DNA of 28,600 nucleotides. It comes from Euryarchaeota archaeon UBA53 (GTDB lineage Archaea; Thermoplasmatota; Poseidoniia; Poseidoniales; Poseidoniaceae). The translations under genes were made by a program, and so were the position numbers. Location: the NCBI GenBank assembly GCA_002507425.1, contig DAZU01000010.1:1-28600 (forward strand), written 5' to 3'. This document shows, piece after piece, positions 24,481 through 28,600 of this stretch. Numbering within the stretch: position 1 is the stretch's first letter; every line of letters starts with the position of its first letter. The notes below the pieces were generated by a model. That model ran no database searches and was not told the DNA's origin. It saw nothing but the letters and a program-made list of their open reading frames with translations.

Positions 24481-25373
24481 CGCCACTCATGACGACATAT
24501 CTTGCAGATTAGTAAATTCGGCCCATCTCTTTCGATTAGGGTCCCTCCACACTCCGGACACTCTTTGACACTCCCTGCTTTTGGCGGAGAGAATTCTATT
24601 GGAGTTGATTTTTTCTTTGGCCCACTTCGTCTTTGTTCCGACCGGCGTCTGCGGGTATTAGCCTGAGAACTTCTAGCGCTTTTTGGTGCGCTGACAAGGT
24701 GAAGCAGCGGTTCTTTCAATCTTTCTCCCTCTGCTACTATAGGATGTGACCTATATCGGAATAATTTGATATGCCTATCAACGATTCTACCAAAGGGTGC
24801 AGACATGCAAATGTAAGTAGCAATCCAAGCAGGGAAAAATAAGAATTTTCCTGACTCAAGATTCCATTCAGGGGACCAAGGAAGAGAAACATAGGAAACC
24901 CTGTAATCACCCACAGCAGTTCCCATCCAAGCAAAAATTGCGATAATGAAAAACATAGTAAACATCATTGGCTTCATTGCACCCATTTGCACACTCATTT
25001 GTTCTGGCATCATGTGTTGTTGTAGGGTCTGCGCTTTCTCCATAAGAATAGGATCACGTCCAACTCTAGCCTCATTGAGCATTTTCCTAACTTGACTTTG
25101 CCTATGTCCGATATGAGCTTGAGCAATTGGATCCATGAACACATTTCTTAATGCGGTATTTACGAACATGGAAATGGACCCAAGAATTAGTACAGTGATT
25201 ACAAACCACTTATCACTTGGCAACCAAGATGATAGGTATGGGTCGGCATAAGTTCCCATATTCGTTCTAACACCTTCTGACATTAACATAAAAGTCATGA
25301 CTATCATGAATAGCAGCATGAACATCATTGACCCACCGGGAGGAGTTGGTGGGGGTGCAGACTGTCCGCTCAT
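24477..25373 (-). CDS. EMC3/DUF106 Oxa1-superfamily membrane insertase with zinc-ribbon tail
   Basis: About 298 residues. Archaeal relative of EMC3/TMCO1 and YidC, which insert membrane proteins. TM helices lie near residues 16-32, 52-72, 125-145 and 170-190. A conserved charged helical hairpin (MDPIAQAHIGHRQSQVRKML, then RDPILMEKAQTLQQH) sits between TM2 and TM3, the ribosome-facing coiled coil of the superfamily. The tail is basic (RRRRSEQRRSGPKKK) and ends in a CPEC...CKIC zinc ribbon, an addition that simple DUF106 proteins lack. ATG 25373 (SGQSAPPP) is chosen; an upstream extension would run into the divergent gene. It starts the EMC3-cmk-cbf5 operon. Confidence 0.9.
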   Translation of the reverse strand: MSGQSAPPPTPPGGSMMFMLLFMIVMTFMLMSEGVRTNMGTYADPYLSSWLPSDKWFVITVLILGSISMFVNTALRNVFMDPIAQAHIGHRQSQVRKMLNEARVGRDPILMEKAQTLQQHMMPEQMSVQMGAMKPMMFTMFFIIAIFAWMGTAVGDYRVSYVSLPWSPEWNLESGKFLFFPAWIATYICMSAPFGRIVDRHIKLFRYRSHPIVAEGERLKEPLLHLVSAPKSARSSQANTRRRRSEQRRSGPKKKSTPIEFSPPKAGSVKECPECGGTLIERDGPNLLICKICRHEWR

Positions 25374-25457
25374 ATGGTTGGCGTGCCAAAACCATCGCTT
25401 GAAGATTTTCACACTTTTAGGGGAAGACCTCAAACATATTGGGTCAAATAGGCACAT

Positions 25458-25859
25458 ATGGCCGGGGAAAAACATACTTGGCAACATTCGCAACCAATGC
25501 CTATGAGAGGCTCTCCTTGTGTGGTTACGGAAAAGAATGCAATTCAATTCTTATCAAAAATGTCAGGCAATAATCGCATATCCCTATTTTCTGACTCTAA
25601 GAGAGCAATACCAGAAGGATGGGAATATCTTGCAAGTGTTAGACCCGGAGTTCCACCCGAAGGTATAATGGCTGAAATTGATGCATGGTTAATGCAATAT
25701 CCGGACTCATGGCTTGCTGTTGATCAACGGGATGGTGTAATACCACCTTCAGTCCATGACTTAGAAAAAATGCTGAAGACATTTCCTCGTATTGTAATCG
25801 TAATAGTATCAGATGATAATCTAGACCACATCTGGCCAAAGTGGGAGTTTCCACTTTAG
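25458..25859 (+). CDS. Unrecognised small protein
   Basis: 133 residues from ATG 25458, or 118 from ATG 25503 (RGSPCVVTEKNAIQ). No family recognised. It looks like a small alpha/beta domain: RISLFSDSKRAIPEGWEYLA, EGIMAEIDAWLMQYP, WLAVDQRDGVIPP and a hydrophobic strand RIVIVIVSDD near the C-terminus. No signal peptide, TM helix or zinc motif. It is divergent from the EMC3-like gene. Its stop at 25857-25859 overlaps by three bases the stop that the long minus-strand gene would use if frameshifted. Confidence 0.6.
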   Translation: MAGEKHTWQHSQPMPMRGSPCVVTEKNAIQFLSKMSGNNRISLFSDSKRAIPEGWEYLASVRPGVPPEGIMAEIDAWLMQYPDSWLAVDQRDGVIPPSVHDLEKMLKTFPRIVIVIVSDDNLDHIWPKWEFPL

Positions 25860-25998
25860 TAGAACGCAAAACCACAAGATGGACAAATCATGGTGCCTTC
25901 TTTGCATGTTGTTGGGCAAATAGGACACTGCATGTCATCATTATCGGTCACTTTTTCGCCTGATAATTCGACTTTACTAGGAATATCCTCAGACTCTA
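25856..25998 (-). other. Out-of-frame zinc-ribbon tail of the upstream gene (-1 frame)
   Basis: Directly past the TAG of the long minus-strand gene, the -1 frame is open for 47 codons and then ends at TAA (25856-25858). It encodes an acidic linker (LESEDIPSKVELSGEK) that continues the style of the zero-frame tail, then CPIC, ten residues, CPSC, and GFAFY at the end. Joining it needs one extra A, or a -1 slip, in the A9 run at 26000-26008. Either a recoding product or a homopolymer error. Confidence 0.7.
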
Positions 25999-28600
25999 GT
26001 TTTTTTTTGCCTCTTCATCTTCTGAAATATCTTCGGATGATATGACTTCAGCAGAATCTTCCTCGGTAGGAATACCATCTGACTCAATCTCTTCAACAGA
26101 TGGGGCCTCTAACTCCACGCCATGTTCTTCAGCATCCTCAGTCGATAATGAATCTTCGATCGAGTCCTCAACATCTGTCTCCTCCTCAGATTGCTGGGCA
26201 ACCCATGCCTCAGCAGCAGATTCAATTTCTGCTTTCTTGAGATACATATTTTCATCGATGTCAAAGTTCACTGCATGCCTTACAAAATCATCTCGTAATG
26301 ATTCATCAATTCCGTTTTGCGACATTACTCTTAGTAAGACATCTTCTCTCCATTTGTAGCCATCGCCAGGTGTGGATTCTGTATCTGGTTCAGCGACCTG
26401 TTCGTTGATTTCATCTTCAACTTCATCGCCGAAGGTAACACCATGGAACTGATTAAGCATTTCAGCATCTACTTCACCTTCGCCTTTGATTTCAAAGGAA
26501 ACTTCCAAGCGTTCACCCTTCTCCACAATCGGTATAGACCATGTGTTTGAATTGCCGCTGTCTGTTTCATTTGTATCAAGGGTCACATCATCTCTTACCT
26601 TTCTTCCCTCTCCTCGAACTGTCCAATCTTTGAGATCGAAATTAGATGGGAGAATGTCGTTGATGCTGACATCTCTAAGCGCCGTGTCTCCGTTATTCTC
26701 GAAAATTATCAATACTTCATATCTTCCTTTGCCACCCATGGGCATTACTGACTTACCAGCGGAGAAGTTTCTCCTATTGTGTTTGACCTTGACTATTGGT
26801 GCTTCATCTACATCTCGAGTGCATATCGGACCAAATCGCTCAGCGCTAAATTCACACCTAGCAGGTCCGGCAACAGCTTCGTTACCGGGACTTGGGTCAG
26901 GCGCTACCAACGGATATGATATGACAAGAGTTTTTCCAGGTGCAAGACCAATAGGCTCTTTCGTTCCGATTGTCATTGAAAGCGTGTGACCTGGGCCATC
27001 GGGGCTTTTCAATTCTTTTTCGATTGCAAGCCCTTCTGCCAATTCCCCCTTAAATTGGTCAATACTCACATCAGTTTTACCAATTTTCACAGATATGTCT
27101 TCAATTGACGGTGCATCGAATAGTCCAGGTATATCATCTGTTAATCTGATTAGATTTATTGGAGAAGAACCATCATTTTTGATAGAAATTGTTGCATTCA
27201 ATTCATGTCTCCTATATGAGGGAAGCACAGTTTTACTGTATTCTTTTGCCACACTAGCATCCAATACCTCGAAACGTGAAGGTTCAAGCTCTATTGTGCC
27301 GCTGGTTGAGTGATTTGCTCTTGGCAAGACTGTGTAACCAAGATCCCAAGTAAAGTCTGGCTTCCCGGTGCTCTCCACTGTTACTGTATCAGATTCCCAT
27401 CGCCCTTCAGGTAATACGTCTTCAGACACGTCGGTTATGTTGAAGAGTAAATCTTCACTTCCTTTCATTCTAACCTGTAACTTAACCAGGTCGACAGTGA
27501 ACGATGACCTGTTTTCAAAAATAGTCTTGCATTCCCAATTATCTGGTCTTTCAGATTCCACAGAATTGATGTAGGCAAAACCTCTGCAAAAAGCATCAAG
27601 TTCTCTGAACTCCAAAGTCGATAGAGTCGCATCGGCTTTGTAAGTTACTTTTGCAGTGCCAGCATTTACTGGCTTGATTCCTTCAACATGTATTTTTCCT
27701 GACAGGTTCAAAGTCTTGACTTCTCCGACTGAAAGATGACCTACATCCCAAGTTAACTCGCCATTTTCAATAGAAGAACCTCCGGTTGCGATCATATCTA
27801 GTTCTTTTGGAATGTCTCTAGAAACGGATACATCAAATAGAGATACTCCTGAAACATTCTCGACTTCCATCTCTAACATTAACGGACCACCTTCTCCACC
27901 CTTAGCGACGGAAAGTGATCTTTCTTGATCACGGTCGGGGTTAGTGTCAAGTCTTTCTCTTAAGATTAACATTCTACTATTTTTTACAGAATATTTTGTA
28001 GAGAATTCTTTTCTAGATTCTAACTCATCTACCTGAACATGGTCACCGGCCAAATCTGTATTAATCGTGTTGTTTAGCATGACATCAATATCGTAAATTC
28101 TATCAGATTCTGATGGGTTTTTTACTTTCAAAACCCCCTTTACATCTTGCTTAACGATTTCACCACTGGGCGTTAATATTGAAGACTCCTCTTCATGTAG
28201 AGTTCCCTCTAATTTGTCTCCGGGTACATCATCTACCTCGGAAGAGCGCCTAATCTTGGCGCCAGCTGCGACAAAGTCATCATCGACTGGGGTTACTGGT
28301 GCGAGAGGATCTACAACCGGAATATCTGACTCTTCCACTACAACCTCAACTGGTGTCGATAGGAGAGCGTCTGATGCAAGCCCGGTAGACAACAATGGGT
28401 CGTTTGGAGCTATGTTTACCTCGGTAACCGCTAACGGGTCAGGTGTAGGAGGCGATGATTCCAGCGGTGTTAGAAGCATATCTGCTGCTGGGGGCATTTC
28501 TGGTGGAGCAGGCGGCATCTCCGGCGGAGCTAGTGGCATCTCTGGTGGAGCAGGAGGCATCTCTGGAGGTGCTGAAGGCATCTCTGGTGGAGCAGGCGGC
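25996..28600 (-). CDS. Long DUF11-like multi-Ig protein, proline-rich N-terminus, 5' truncated
   Basis: The frame is open to the window edge, so the true start is beyond base 28600; about 868 residues are visible. It begins with PPAPPEM heptad repeats, then an acidic disordered region. About 500 residues of repeated beta domains follow, with DUF11/CARDB-like turns: ENVSGVSLFDVSVSRDIP, IKNDGSSPINLIRLTDDIPG and FENNGDTALRDVSINDILP. Near the C-terminus NFDIDENMYLKKAEIESA resembles an EF-hand loop and helix, and a very acidic tail of about 80 residues ends DEEAKKN-stop. No TM helix or signal peptide is visible in this part. The stop TAG follows an A9 run, and the -1 frame adds a zinc ribbon. I do not know the family's function. 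Confidence 0.8.
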   Translation of the reverse strand, partial: PPAPPEMPSAPPEMPPAPPEMPLAPPEMPPAPPEMPPAADMLLTPLESSPPTPDPLAVTEVNIAPNDPLLSTGLASDALLSTPVEVVVEESDIPVVDPLAPVTPVDDDFVAAGAKIRRSSEVDDVPGDKLEGTLHEEESSILTPSGEIVKQDVKGVLKVKNPSESDRIYDIDVMLNNTINTDLAGDHVQVDELESRKEFSTKYSVKNSRMLILRERLDTNPDRDQERSLSVAKGGEGGPLMLEMEVENVSGVSLFDVSVSRDIPKELDMIATGGSSIENGELTWDVGHLSVGEVKTLNLSGKIHVEGIKPVNAGTAKVTYKADATLSTLEFRELDAFCRGFAYINSVESERPDNWECKTIFENRSSFTVDLVKLQVRMKGSEDLLFNITDVSEDVLPEGRWESDTVTVESTGKPDFTWDLGYTVLPRANHSTSGTIELEPSRFEVLDASVAKEYSKTVLPSYRRHELNATISIKNDGSSPINLIRLTDDIPGLFDAPSIEDISVKIGKTDVSIDQFKGELAEGLAIEKELKSPDGPGHTLSMTIGTKEPIGLAPGKTLVISYPLVAPDPSPGNEAVAGPARCEFSAERFGPICTRDVDEAPIVKVKHNRRNFSAGKSVMPMGGKGRYEVLIIFENNGDTALRDVSINDILPSNFDLKDWTVRGEGRKVRDDVTLDTNETDSGNSNTWSIPIVEKGERLEVSFEIKGEGEVDAEMLNQFHGVTFGDEVEDEINEQVAEPDTESTPGDGYKWREDVLLRVMSQNGIDESLRDDFVRHAVNFDIDENMYLKKAEIESAAEAWVAQQSEEETDVEDSIEDSLSTEDAEEHGVELEAPSVEEIESDGIPTEEDSAEVISSEDISEDEEAKKN
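28493..28600 (-). repeat. 21-bp in-frame tandem repeats coding for PPAPPEM
   Basis: Five copies of a 21-bp unit (GGCATCTCTGGTGGAGCAGG plus one base on the plus strand), continuing past the window edge. Copies differ mostly at third codon positions, so the heptapeptide is conserved while the DNA drifts. One copy has S in place of P and another L. Confidence 0.85.

Noticed and set aside
25374..25547. Upstream extension of the EMC3-like gene by 58 codons.
   Set aside because: The extra residues do not look like the family, overlap the divergent gene at 25458, and a natural start (MSGQSAPPP) exists at 25373.

Overview
The window looks like a piece of a marine, planktonic euryarchaeal genome, most likely Marine Group II (Candidatus Poseidoniales); this is inferred from gene content, without any database search. 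Clearly archaeal genes are aIF5A with a hypusine site, the tRNA pseudouridine-54 methyltransferase TrmY, an archaeal EMC3/DUF106 - CMP kinase - Cbf5 cluster, an archaeal-style CoaBC, and a tRNA-His with an encoded G-1. Marine-surface traits are a retinal-forming Blh dioxygenase next to carotenoid genes, and large secreted proteins with Ca-binding thrombospondin-3 repeats. Genes are packed very tightly, with 1-5 bp gaps, ATGA/GTGA overlaps and convergent ends that touch or overlap. No gene-free stretch reaches 300 bp, and no rRNA, CRISPR array, insertion sequence or integrase was seen.

Layout. 1-672: 3' part of a MamK-like bacterial-type actin. 674-1246 (-): small membrane protein with a zinc ribbon. 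1279-3098 (+): coaBC and trmY. 3089-5932 (-): blh, crtY and crtB, divergent from crtI (6015-7559, +). Together these make phytoene, lycopene, beta-carotene and retinal, presumably for a rhodopsin encoded elsewhere. 7569-12171 (-): aIF5A, an OPT peptide transporter, an EamA transporter and SurE in a tight run, followed upstream by an SDR oxidoreductase. 13010-16900 (-): a giant surface protein (beta-propeller, TSP3 repeats, one TM, cytoplasmic aromatic/acidic tail). 16939-17790 (-): 3-hydroxyacyl-CoA dehydrogenase. 17865-18427 (+): HD-domain phosphohydrolase and tRNA-Gln. 18475-20130 (-): acyl-CoA dehydrogenase and a small basic protein. 20230-20302 (-): tRNA-His. 20408-22771 (+): a secreted, C-terminally anchored beta-rich protein with a CARDB domain. 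22979-25373 (-): EMC3-like insertase, cmk and cbf5. 25458-25859 (+): unknown small protein. 25996-28600 (-): long DUF11-like protein that starts beyond the window.

The most notable observation is at the 3' end of this last gene. Its reading frame stops right after an A9 run that contains the canonical -1 frameshift heptamer A-AAA-AAC. The -1 frame continues for 47 codons and encodes an acidic linker plus a clean C-x2-C-x10-C-x2-C zinc ribbon, ending exactly where the convergent neighbour ends. This is either programmed frameshifting or slippage producing two protein forms, or a homopolymer sequencing error. Other points of interest are the MamK-like actin in an archaeal setting, the shared TATA region of the carotenoid genes, a dyad at the predicted aIF5A start site, and a possible 36-residue small protein that fills the gap before cbf5.
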